DNA of 8,941 nucleotides from Clostridia bacterium (GCA_026418215.1 JAOABT010000148.1:1-8941); one strand, 5' to 3'. Shown: positions 1-6,758, counted from the first letter of the stretch. Numbers and translations: made by a program. The notes: generated by a model not told the origin, from the sequence alone.

Positions 1-24
1 CTCGGAGATGTGTATAAGAGACAG
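1..24 (+). other. Nextera/Tn5 sequencing adapter (artefact)
   Basis: Positions 6-24 read AGATGTGTATAAGAGACAG, the 19-bp Tn5 mosaic end used in Nextera libraries. The five bases before it (CTCGG) match the adjoining part of the Nextera read-2 adapter. This is untrimmed library sequence and not genome; genomic sequence starts at 25. Any reading frame that begins here is meaningless. Confidence 0.97.
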
Positions 25-69
25 GATCAATCTGGCAGCCTGTCGAGAATTAAGGGTAACCCTATTGCA

Positions 70-822
70 CTACTTAAACAGCTTTTCCAGCTCTTCGAAT
101 TTATCATGAGTCAAGAGCGCATCCTTCTCTGTGTTCTTGAGCTTGACAAGATAGGTCCAGCGACCATAGGGATAGATTTTATGGACCATGGTCAGATTGA
201 TGATATAGGATTTATGGCTCCTGAAGAAAACCGAGGAGTCCAGCCTTTCCTCGAGCTCGGTGAGGCCCTCTGAGGTGACAAAACGTTCATCCCGGGTGTA
301 AATGACGGTACTGCGTTCTTCCCTCTGCACAAGCAGGATTTCCTCTTCATCCACAAGATTGACGCTTTCCTTGGTGCGGATAATGAGCTTTCCAAGGGCT
401 TTTTCCTTGGGAGAGGGAACCCGGGCGGGGGAGGGGGCGCTTTCCAAATTCAGGCTCAGCTGCTTGACCCTTGCCAGGGTCTGGCTGATGCGGTCTATCC
501 TGAAAGGCTTGACCATGTAATCAAAGGCATAGAGCTCAAAGGCCTTGGGCATGTATTCCTCGTGGGCGGTTGCAAAGATAATGATGGTCTTGGGGTTGAT
601 GTCCAGTATCTTTTTGGCCGAATCCACGCCTCTCAGAATGGGCATCTCAACGTCCATAAAAATGACATCAGGACGAAGAGCCTCGGCATGATGAAGGGCG
701 GATTCACCATCCACCGCTTCACCAACCACCTTAAAGCCTTCGCTTTTCTCAATGGCTTTTCTTAAGACGAGGCGCATACCCTCGTCATCATCTGCTATCA
801 GAACTTTGAAATCCAAGGTCAT
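70..822 (-). CDS. LytTR-family response regulator
   Basis: A two-component response regulator that should bind DNA when phosphorylated. Numbering from the ATG at 822, residues about 4-118 are a receiver domain: the acidic pocket is D11-D13, the phosphoacceptor is D57 (FMDVEMP), the switch threonine is T85 and the conserved lysine is K105 in MVKPF. A Pro/Ser-rich linker (about 123-143) leads to a C-terminal LytTR DNA-binding domain (about 146-250) with the typical FFRSHKSYIINL segment. About 250 residues is normal for the AgrA/LytR class. A GTG one codon upstream (825) is an alternative start. The start overlaps the stop of the 98-residue gene (TGATG) and the local ribosome-binding site is weak, so translational coupling is likely. 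The likely partner is the kinase at 2741-3634, separated from it by nfeD, floA and the small gene. The gene is complete, with its TAG stop only 45 bp inside the adapter junction. Its target sites are unknown. Confidence 0.95.
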   Translation of the reverse strand: MTLDFKVLIADDDEGMRLVLRKAIEKSEGFKVVGEAVDGESALHHAEALRPDVIFMDVEMPILRGVDSAKKILDINPKTIIIFATAHEEYMPKAFELYAFDYMVKPFRIDRISQTLARVKQLSLNLESAPSPARVPSPKEKALGKLIIRTKESVNLVDEEEILLVQREERSTVIYTRDERFVTSEGLTELEERLDSSVFFRSHKSYIINLTMVHKIYPYGRWTYLVKLKNTEKDALLTHDKFEELEKLFK

Positions 823-1118
823 CACCGGCCCATTCTTTTGGATTTAGGCTTTCCCAGAATCTCCGAGAAAATAATGCCGTTCAGTACGCTCTGGCTATCC
901 AGACTGATGAGAGGGTCATGTTTGCCAATCTCATCGTCATAGATGGGGGAGCTGTCGATGGGACTTTCCACAGGCTTTTTCACCGGTTCAGAATTTGGTT
1001 CGATCATATATTCGGGATTCTGCTGAACAGGCTTAGTTGGTTGAGAGGGCTGTTGAAAAAGCCTTGGTGTTGGGCTTTTAATACGATGGGTAATGGTACT
1101 GAATGTATTGGAAGCCAT
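822..1118 (-). CDS. small proline-rich protein with conserved-looking C-terminal tail
   Basis: A 98-residue protein I cannot assign to a named family. Residues 1-70 are rich in Pro, Ser, Gln and acidic residues and look disordered, with no signal peptide or membrane segment. The C-terminus (about 79-95) changes to a hydrophobic-then-basic tail, LNGIIFSEILGKPKSKR. From memory, I associate SEILGxPxxxR tails with small uncharacterised clostridial proteins; this was not checked. The gene starts 12 bp after floA, its AGGAG ribosome-binding site overlaps the floA TAG stop, and its own TGA stop overlaps the start of the response regulator. That packing, plus a good ribosome-binding site, supports a real gene. 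A role as an adaptor between the flotillin and the regulatory system is only inference from position. Confidence 0.82.
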   Translation of the reverse strand: MASNTFSTITHRIKSPTPRLFQQPSQPTKPVQQNPEYMIEPNSEPVKKPVESPIDSSPIYDDEIGKHDPLISLDSQSVLNGIIFSEILGKPKSKRMGR

Positions 1119-1130
1119 TCGTCACCACTC

Positions 1131-2111
1131 CTATTTCTTATCCATCTGGCTTGTTTCGGGCTTGCCCGCAGAAGAGATGGAGGTTCTCATTTGGGTATCG
1201 GCAATGAGGTTCTGAAGATTGTAGTAGTCCATAACACCCATCTTGCCTTCACGGAGCGCTGCTGCCATAGCCTTTGGCACCTCTGCCTCGGCTTCGACAA
1301 CCTTGGCGCGCATCTCCTGTACAGAGGCCTTCATTTCTTGCTCCTTTGCAACGGCCATGGCTCTTCTTTCCTCGGCTTTTGCCTGAGCAATGCGCTTATC
1401 GGCTTCGGCCTGATCGGTCTGGAGCTGAGCGCCGATATTTCTTCCTACATCAACGTCTGCGATATCGATAGACAGAATCTCAAAGGCTGTACCGGCATCA
1501 AGACCCTTGCCAAGCACGGTTCTGGAGATGAGGTCAGGATTCTCAAGCACGTCCTTGTGAGTGGAGGATGAACCTACGGTCGTAACGACACCTTCACCAA
1601 CACGGGCGATAATCGTCTGCTCACCGGCACCGCCGACGAGACGGTCGATGTTGGCGCGGACAGTTACCCTGGCCTTTGCCTTAAGCTCAATACCATCCTT
1701 GGCGATAGCGGCAACGATAGGTGTTTCAATAACCTTCGGGTTAACGCTCATCTGAACGGCCTCAAGCACATCACGGCCTGCAAGGTCGATGGCTGCAGCT
1801 CTTTCGAACTCCAACGGTATATTGGCACGCTGGGCGGCAATAAGGGCATTGACCACCCTGTCAACGTTTCCGCCTGCCAGATAGTGCGCTTCAAGTTTGT
1901 TGATGGAAACTGAGAGACCGGCCTTCACAGCCTTGATGAGCGGATTAACAACTCTGGAGGGAACAACCCTTCTAAGACGCATACCAATTAGGTTGAAGAT
2001 GCCAACCTTAACACCGGCTGCAGCAGCAGATATCCACAGCCCAACCGGAACGAAGCTAAAAAACAGCGAAAAGAAAAGGACAATGGCTCCGATAATAATA
2101 AAGTATTCCAT
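1131..2111 (-). CDS. floA: flotillin-like protein FloA
   Basis: A bacterial flotillin that scaffolds functional membrane microdomains at the inner face of the cytoplasmic membrane. The 326 residues match the usual FloA (YqfA) length of about 330. Residues about 4-32 form the hydrophobic membrane-inserted hairpin or helix. A band-7/PHB-like core follows, including the [11 protein letters not shown] and [28 protein letters not shown] segments. Residues about 233-282 are an Ala/Glu/Lys-rich coiled coil ([20 protein letters not shown] and on) that drives oligomerisation. The polar tail contains [14 protein letters not shown]. The ATG at 2111 has an AAGGGG ribosome-binding site upstream. It sits 31 bp after nfeD, the usual bacterial pairing; in Bacillus subtilis the pair is yqeZ-yqfA. 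What is unusual is that the rest of the operon is a two-component system rather than yqfB. Confidence 0.97.
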   Translation of the reverse strand: MEYFIIIGAIVLFFSLFFSFVPVGLWISAAAAGVKVGIFNLIGMRLRRVVPSRVVNPLIKAVKAGLSVSINKLEAHYLAGGNVDRVVNALIAAQRANIPLEFERAAAIDLAGRDVLEAVQMSVNPKVIETPIVAAIAKDGIELKAKARVTVRANIDRLVGGAGEQTIIARVGEGVVTTVGSSSTHKDVLENPDLISRTVLGKGLDAGTAFEILSIDIADVDVGRNIGAQLQTDQAEADKRIAQAKAEERRAMAVAKEQEMKASVQEMRAKVVEAEAEVPKAMAAALREGKMGVMDYYNLQNLIADTQMRTSISSAGKPETSQMDKK

Positions 2112-2142
2112 ATAAATAATGAACCCCTTTCAATTTTAGAAA

Positions 2143-2655
2143 CTATTCTAAGGTATCAACACATTTTTTTACCACGATTCGGCGCCCATTCACCTGAATC
2201 ACCCTGATCCGGGCATTCTGCTCAATGTAATCGCCTTCTGTCACGACATCCAGCTTGACGCCGTCAAACTCTGCTGTTCCTGCAGGTCTCAGCGTGGTGA
2301 GTGAAAAGCCTTCCCTGCCGATAAAATATTTCATGTCATCGGTTCCGATGAAGCCTTCCTCTTTGCTTAATGAATCCTTTAAAATCAGGGTTTTTGAAAG
2401 TCTGCCCTTGGTTGCGGAATGAAGAATGACTGCGAGAGCCATGCCCAGTACCGCAAGGAGGATAATCACCATGACAACGGCTTCAAAAACGCTTCTTGCT
2501 GTAATGAGAATACCCGTAACAAGCATTAATATACCTATGGCACCCGGAATGCCGAAGCCCGGATGGAACATCTCAAAAACCAAAAATAGGATGCCAATGA
2601 TGAAGATAATGGCCTGCAGGGTATGTATGTTCTCCAGAAAACTGAAAATTTCCAT
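2143..2655 (-). CDS. NfeD-family membrane protein (short form)
   Basis: A partner protein of bacterial flotillins. The 170 residues contain three predicted membrane helices (about 13-31, 34-52 and 58-80). A soluble C-terminal OB-fold domain follows (about 105-165), recognisable from GREGFSLTTLRPAGTAEFDG and the following VVTEGDYIEQNARIRVIQVNG segment. This is the short NfeD class: it lacks the N-terminal ClpP-like serine-protease domain found in long forms such as B. subtilis YqeZ. The start is well defined, with AAGGAGGTG at 2661-2669 six bases before the ATG. It lies 85 bp downstream of the kinase stop and 31 bp upstream of floA. I found no convincing terminator or promoter in the 85 bp gap, so co-transcription with the kinase is likely. 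The OB domain is expected to mediate interaction with FloA or other partners. Confidence 0.94.
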   Translation of the reverse strand: MEIFSFLENIHTLQAIIFIIGILFLVFEMFHPGFGIPGAIGILMLVTGILITARSVFEAVVMVIILLAVLGMALAVILHSATKGRLSKTLILKDSLSKEEGFIGTDDMKYFIGREGFSLTTLRPAGTAEFDGVKLDVVTEGDYIEQNARIRVIQVNGRRIVVKKCVDTLE

Positions 2656-2740
2656 TGTTTCACCTCCTTGGAATTCCTGCTTACAATCCTATTCTACTGC
2701 ATATAGAAGGAATAAAAAGCTATAGCCGCCCAAACATACA

Positions 2741-3634
2741 TCAGGCATTCTGAAGTGTCGTTTTTGGGTCCGCATCTCTCTTGGGGATGCTTCCTTCAAA
2801 CAGGGTTAATTCCTTGGTGCTTGTGACGTGGATGCTTCCACCGTACTGCTCGACAATCTCCCTCGTTATGGCAAGGCCCATACCTTCGCCCTTATCGCCC
2901 TTCGTCGTAAAGCCGGCTTCAAAAATCTTGTTTAGAAGCGCTTCAGGAATTTCGGGACCATTATTCTGAACCTTGAAGTAGAAGGATTTCAGGTCCTCGG
3001 ACAGGTCAATTTTCAGAAATCTGCTATCTGATCTTTCCTCAAGGGAATCCAGGGCATTGTCAATCAGATTTCCTAAAATACGGCACATCTCCCATGAAGG
3101 TATGGGCAGGCCGTCCAGGCGGGAGGTGGAATTAAAATCGGCTTTTACGCCTTTTTTCTCCGCATCCAGCATCTTGGCCTGTATAAGGGCATTGACAGCC
3201 GGATTTGAGGTTTTTAAGACCCTGCTGACCCTTTGGATGTCGTTGTAAACCTTTTCAATGTAGTCCCGGGCATCCTTGTACTCATCCATTTCGATGAGCC
3301 CGTAGACAACCTGAAGGTGGTTGAGAAAATCGTGGCGCTGGGCCCTCAGGGTTTGGTTCAGCTTTTCCATGTCGGTAAGGGTGGCTTGAAGGGTTTGGGT
3401 TTTATTGTCTGACCGCAAAAGGGTTCCCTTAAAGCTTAACAAAATGAGGCAGCTTACAATGGAGGCGGCAACAAGAATGACTATGAGCATGTACTGATAA
3501 TAGAAACGAGGAGCGGAGAAAATCTCTCCCTTAACGAGCGCATAGCCTGTCAAAAAGACCAAGGCCAAAACCTGAACGATGCTTATAAGAACAAGAAGAT
3601 TCGCTGTCTTTTTAATGTTAGGCGCATTCTTCAT
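2741..3634 (-). CDS. membrane sensor histidine kinase with Spo0B-type DHp domain
   Basis: A sensor kinase expected to autophosphorylate and pass phosphate to the LytTR regulator encoded later in the same unit. Numbering from the ATG at 3634, there are two membrane helices (about 12-34 and 45-67) joined by only about ten outside residues, so no extracytoplasmic sensor domain exists. A coiled linker (about 70-97) leads to a Spo0B-like dimerisation/phosphoacceptor helix, RHDFLNHLQVVYGL, with H101 as the likely phosphorylated residue. The GHKL ATPase domain has an N box (NLIDNALDS, about 189-197), an NNGPEI G1 segment, an FEAGFTTK F box and a GEGMGLAI G2 box (249-256), so it looks catalytically intact. 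A GTG one codon upstream (3637) is also possible; AAAGGA at about 3645-3650 serves either start. The stimulus is unknown; the architecture suggests sensing in or at the membrane. Confidence 0.95.
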   Translation of the reverse strand: MKNAPNIKKTANLLVLISIVQVLALVFLTGYALVKGEIFSAPRFYYQYMLIVILVAASIVSCLILLSFKGTLLRSDNKTQTLQATLTDMEKLNQTLRAQRHDFLNHLQVVYGLIEMDEYKDARDYIEKVYNDIQRVSRVLKTSNPAVNALIQAKMLDAEKKGVKADFNSTSRLDGLPIPSWEMCRILGNLIDNALDSLEERSDSRFLKIDLSEDLKSFYFKVQNNGPEIPEALLNKIFEAGFTTKGDKGEGMGLAITREIVEQYGGSIHVTSTKELTLFEGSIPKRDADPKTTLQNA

Positions 3635-3667
3635 CACAAATTTTTCCTTTTAGCCTATTTACTTTCT

Positions 3668-3697
3668 ATCATAACAAAGTCGTTTCCTGCCAGTCAA
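3668..3697 (-). promoter_or_regulatory. sigma-A-like promoter for the kinase/nfeD/floA unit
   Basis: On the minus strand, TTGACT (3697-3692) and TATGAT (3673-3668) are separated by 18 bp; each box matches the consensus at five of six positions. The predicted transcript starts near 3661, giving a leader of roughly 25 bases. The -35 box is enclosed by an inverted repeat (separate entry), which suggests regulation. Confidence 0.6.
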
Positions 3698-3710
3698 CAA
3701 AGGCAGAAAA
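3683..3710. promoter_or_regulatory. candidate operator: inverted repeat around the kinase -35 box
   Basis: TTTCCTGCC (3683-3691) and GGCAGAAAA (3702-3710) are complementary at eight of nine positions, with a 10-bp spacer that contains the kinase -35 hexamer. The motif recurs in direct orientation at 3727-3736 (GGCAGAAAAG), just before the divergent promoter's -10 box, and partly at 3757-3762 (GGCAGA). The arrangement suits a dimeric regulator acting on both divergent units. The protein that binds is not known; the motif does not match the published LytTR consensus. Confidence 0.4.
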
Positions 3711-3736
3711 GCCAACTGTTCGAAATGGCAGAAAAG

Positions 3737-3745
3737 TGGTATAAT
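3737..3745 (+). promoter_or_regulatory. extended -10 promoter for the propeller genes
   Basis: TGGTATAAT is a perfect extended -10 element (TGnTATAAT). No good -35 box lies 16-18 bp upstream, which is compatible with extended -10 promoters and with activator dependence. It would give a leader of about 85 bases before the ATG at 3838. Confidence 0.5.
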
Positions 3746-3837
3746 TCCCCCTATATGGCAGATGAATGCATACGTTGTCTTTATAAGCTGGTTTCGGCTT
3801 GCCAATGCATATTTAAGCGTATACAGGAGGGTTCATA

Positions 3838-5352
3838 ATGGGGCTTCTAAAATCATTATTCAGAAAACAGGAATCCAAGCAACAAGGGGATACCGGTACC
3901 AATACCGTAAGGCTGCCCGATACAATTGAAGGTGAGATTGAAAAACCGGAGAGTCCTTATCTGAATAATCCCAGACCGCTGGGAGACGATCCTCTCGCTC
4001 ATATTTCCAGAAGTGTTGAGCTGAATGCCAGCCGTGAGGACGTATGGAAGCTGATTACTGACACTCGGAAATGGAACGAATGGTATGGCACAGGCATCAA
4101 AAGCATCAATCCGGGATGGCAAAAGGATGCAAAGGTTTATTGGCAATCAGGCGCAATCTCAAGAATTGGAGAAATATGCCCGCTTGAGGAAATCGGCATG
4201 GTGGGCGAGAATGGTGTCTGGCTAACATGGAGGGTATCCCAGGTGGGAGACAGGGTTCTATCGATAAGCCTTACGGAGGATCGCCTGACCTGCCTCACGA
4301 TGGAGAGGGCATTTTCACGCCATCAGGAAATGGATAAGATGCTTGAAAAGCTGCGGGACCTGTTGGAGGTTGAAATGTCGCTTCGCTGGAAATTGGAGCT
4401 GTCTGACGGAGGCGATACGGGGAACATTTGCGGTCCTGTCAAGCTGGGAGAAATTCTTATAGCGGTTGCGGGCAACAAGCTTCATGCCGTTGATACCAAC
4501 GGCAGCCTGAAGTGGACTTACGATGGGGGATGGGGATGCAACCCACTTTCGCCGGTTGCTTTCTGCGACCGTGTCATTTTCAACGATCTGAGCAATAAAG
4601 TATGCTGTTTGGATATATTTACAGGAAGCAAGCTGTGGGAAGCCACGCCGGGAGGCCCATTGGACCAGCCGCCGGCGTATGACGGCAAGAGCGTGTATCT
4701 TACGAATCGAGACGGCAGGATGTTCGCGTTGAATGGGAAAACCGGCAAGGTGCTCTGGTCAATCGAGAAGAAGAGCAGAATGTCGTCTCCGGTTGTTGTT
4801 AATGACAGATTGTTTGCTGTCGGAACCGATTATGGTTCAGGCTTTGTTACGGCTATGAATACCAAGGATGGGAGCACCGTCTGGTCAGTGAACCTCAACC
4901 CCATGAGCTTCAGAGTGCCGGTAATTGTTGATGAACTGGTTTATGTGAGCACAAAAACCGGTCTTTGCATTCTGGACGGTCAGACAGGGAAAATCCGCTC
5001 GGAGTTCAATTTCTACAAGGGTGACAAATCCGCCCCTGCTGTCACAGGAGGTAAAGCCTATTTCAGGACAGACAACCATGGGGTTTGCTGTGTCGATTCC
5101 CTCAGTGGGAATATAATCTGGCAGTATACGGCCCAATCACAGTATAGTGATTCAGCGGGTACCTTTGAAAGACCCGCTGTGGCATCGGGATGTGTCTGCT
5201 GTGAACTGGGTGACGCGCATCTTTACTGCATGGGGTCCGAAAGCGGCACACCGCTTTGGAAACAGCCTGTGAAGTGCACGGATGCCTTTGCCATTGATGA
5301 AAAAACCGTCTACTATATGAATAACCGCGCTCTCTGCGCGAAGGATATATAA
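3838..5352 (+). CDS. SRPBCC domain fused to PQQ-like beta-propeller, cysteine-rich
   Basis: A 504-residue protein of unknown function with two recognisable parts. Residues about 55-178 look like an SRPBCC/START-like hydrophobic-ligand domain (VELNASREDVWKLITDTRKW is typical of its first strand and helix). Residues about 185-504 are a PQQ-like/BamB-like propeller with repeated G-x-x-x-A/C-x-D-x-x-T/S-G-x-x-x-W units, e.g. KLHAVDTNGSLKW, VCCLDIFTGSKLW, MFALNGKTGKVLW and VCCVDSLSGNIIW. I count seven such units plus a closing strand (VYYMNNRALCAKDI). There is no signal peptide, lipobox or membrane helix, so it should be cytoplasmic, unlike most PQQ-repeat proteins. It has 16 cysteines, including two CC pairs and a CVCC, mostly in the propeller. 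The N-terminus MGLLKSLFRK resembles that of the WD40 protein downstream. The ATG at 3838 has AGGAGGG at 3825-3831. Ligand and partners are unknown. Confidence 0.9.
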   Translation: MGLLKSLFRKQESKQQGDTGTNTVRLPDTIEGEIEKPESPYLNNPRPLGDDPLAHISRSVELNASREDVWKLITDTRKWNEWYGTGIKSINPGWQKDAKVYWQSGAISRIGEICPLEEIGMVGENGVWLTWRVSQVGDRVLSISLTEDRLTCLTMERAFSRHQEMDKMLEKLRDLLEVEMSLRWKLELSDGGDTGNICGPVKLGEILIAVAGNKLHAVDTNGSLKWTYDGGWGCNPLSPVAFCDRVIFNDLSNKVCCLDIFTGSKLWEATPGGPLDQPPAYDGKSVYLTNRDGRMFALNGKTGKVLWSIEKKSRMSSPVVVNDRLFAVGTDYGSGFVTAMNTKDGSTVWSVNLNPMSFRVPVIVDELVYVSTKTGLCILDGQTGKIRSEFNFYKGDKSAPAVTGGKAYFRTDNHGVCCVDSLSGNIIWQYTAQSQYSDSAGTFERPAVASGCVCCELGDAHLYCMGSESGTPLWKQPVKCTDAFAIDEKTVYYMNNRALCAKDI

Positions 5353-5371
5353 CTCGGGGAAGGGGATGCTT

Positions 5372-5467
5372 ATGACCGATCAGAAGCTGCGGCTGTCAAA
5401 AGTCGGCAGTACCGGTGGAACCATCGCTCGGGAGGCTGTCCGAAATATTGACAAGCTTGCACAGTAA
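5372..5467 (+). CDS. possible 31-residue small protein
   Basis: A short reading frame between the two propeller genes, beginning MTDQKLRLSKVG and ending RNIDKLAQ before a TAA. The ATG at 5372 is six bases after AGGGG (5361-5365, part of GGGGAAGGGG), a plausible ribosome-binding site. An in-frame ATG at 5366 is too close to that site. It starts 19 bp after the SRPBCC-propeller stop and ends 62 bp before the WD40 gene. The peptide is basic and probably helical at its C-terminal half, with no membrane segment. It may be a real small protein or the remnant of a decayed gene; I recognise no family. Confidence 0.35.
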   Translation: MTDQKLRLSKVGSTGGTIAREAVRNIDKLAQ

Positions 5468-5529
5468 GGCGACCACGTTTTTCAATCAGATCAAATGATC
5501 AAAAATGCAATGATTTACAGGAGGGTGTT

Positions 5530-6687
5530 ATGGGTCTGTTTAATCTTTTCAAGGGTAATGCGAAGGCTGATACAGCGGTTGTTCCGGATATCCCCGGACT
5601 GTCGGATATCGGTATTGTCGAAAGCGGCTATTGTCCGATTATGGATGCGGATGGAGAAAGGGTTTTTACCTTGATGGGCGAAGGGACGTTCAGTAATGGC
5701 TTTATCAGAATTCATCCATTCAATGATTTGGGTAAATTCAAAGAGATATTGGTTTTTACGAGAGACGAGGATTATCTGATCGCAAACGATTGCCAAATGG
5801 CTTTGAGCAGAAACGGCAGCTATCTGGCAATTGGCTCAAAGCTTACAAGCTTACCCGGAAAAGCACGCTACTTTATTTACGGGGGCGTAGTCGACATCCA
5901 GGAATCAAAAATAACTCGTTTGAAAGAGGCTGCTACATATTCGCCGGGTATGCATGGAACAGAAAGATTAACCTTTAGCCCGGATTCCAGCATGATTGCT
6001 TTATCGGGAAGCGATGACAGAATTACGTTAGCTGATGTGAGTAGTATTGTTGACCCGGAGTCGAAGGCCTATAAAACTGTAAGCACCCTTTCTACGAGTG
6101 TATGCAGAAAAAGCCAGGCATTGTGCTGGTCTCCTGATGGCGGGACGATTGCAGACTACAAATTAATCAGTTCGGATAAACAGAGATTTCTTTACTTATG
6201 GAGTATTTCACGAAAGAGTGAAGGTGCCGTAACTACCGCATTCGCAAAAGAACTCTTTTTTAAAGCATACGGAGATATACCGATGCTTTCACGTACAGAA
6301 GTGGAGATGTGTTTCTCAGGTGATTCGTGCCTTTTGGCTATCGGCGGTGATAAGAATTCCGACACGTTGAAAATAGTGGACATTAAACAACAATGTGTGG
6401 CGTTTGAGTCGGAAAGGCTTGGTTCTCCGGTAAAGACTCTCGCGTTTTCTCCGGACGGAAAGACCCTGGTGACTGGAAGCGCAGACGGATGTCTCAGAGC
6501 TTGGCGCATAGGCAATGAAAATGGCGGTTTCAGGGTTGAGCTTGTCCAAGCTGTGAAATTACCGGGCGAGATATGCAGGCTGGGCTATTCGGAAAAAGGC
6601 TCCGATCTTCTGATGATATACCGACTCGATAAAAAGCACTACAGAGTTTGCAGGTTATCTGGATATCCTGCCAGAAGCCTCACATAG
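5530..6687 (+). CDS. WD40-repeat beta-propeller protein
   Basis: A 385-residue protein made mostly of WD40-like repeats. Clear repeat cores are LTFSPDSSMIALSGSDD (about 147-163), LCWSPDGGTIADY (198-210) with LYLWSI (221-226), MCFSGDSCLLAIGGD (260-274) and LAFSPDGKTLVTGSADG with LRAWRI (304-327). Weaker units lie at both ends (LSRNGSYLAIGS, LGYSEKGSDLLMIY), so one six- or seven-bladed propeller is likely. There is no signal peptide or membrane helix; it should be a cytoplasmic interaction platform. The N-terminus MGLFNLFKGNAK matches the tag on the upstream propeller protein. The ATG at 5530 follows AGGAGGG (5519-5525), and the bases around it resemble the upstream gene's start region. It probably shares the promoter at 3737-3745, since no separate promoter or terminator is evident in the 177-bp gap. 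Specific function unknown. Confidence 0.9.
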   Translation: MGLFNLFKGNAKADTAVVPDIPGLSDIGIVESGYCPIMDADGERVFTLMGEGTFSNGFIRIHPFNDLGKFKEILVFTRDEDYLIANDCQMALSRNGSYLAIGSKLTSLPGKARYFIYGGVVDIQESKITRLKEAATYSPGMHGTERLTFSPDSSMIALSGSDDRITLADVSSIVDPESKAYKTVSTLSTSVCRKSQALCWSPDGGTIADYKLISSDKQRFLYLWSISRKSEGAVTTAFAKELFFKAYGDIPMLSRTEVEMCFSGDSCLLAIGGDKNSDTLKIVDIKQQCVAFESERLGSPVKTLAFSPDGKTLVTGSADGCLRAWRIGNENGGFRVELVQAVKLPGEICRLGYSEKGSDLLMIYRLDKKHYRVCRLSGYPARSLT

Positions 6688-6735
6688 GCTTTATGGTCTA
6701 GATTCAGTTATGGGGCAGCAATCCCGCCCAGTATG

Positions 6736-6758
6736 ACCCTGTTATCAGGCAGGGTTTT
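6736..6758 (+). terminator. weak candidate terminator after the WD40 gene
   Basis: ACCCTG (6736-6741) and CAGGGT (6750-6755) can form a 6-bp stem with an 8-base loop, followed by TTTTC. It overlaps the end of the convergent NUDIX gene. The stem is short and the T tract is poor, so this is tentative. Confidence 0.25.

Noticed and set aside
25..69. AGGGTTACCCT near 50-60 (minus strand) as a terminator for the response regulator
   Set aside because: The stem is only four base pairs with a three-base loop and no T tract; too little genomic sequence remains before the adapter to judge.
10..273. Plus-strand reading frame of 87 codons at the left end
   Set aside because: Its start codon lies inside the Nextera adapter and the rest is antisense to the response regulator gene.
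918..1571. Long plus-strand frame (217 codons) antisense to the small gene and floA
   Set aside because: It is the mirror of two well-supported genes; the translation is low-complexity, Leu/Gly/His/Cys-rich and has no ribosome-binding site or family resemblance.
2656..2740. Internal promoter or terminator between the kinase and nfeD genes
   Set aside because: TAGAAT resembles a -10 box but has no -35 partner at a suitable distance, and GCTATAGC before a T run has no loop; neither is convincing.
3771..3779. TACGTTGTC as a LytTR-type binding site
   Set aside because: It matches only seven of nine positions of the published repeat consensus, and no second copy lies at the required 12-13 bp spacing.
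5487..5500. GATCAAATGATC dyad before the WD40 gene as a terminator
   Set aside because: The loop would be only two bases and no T tract follows.
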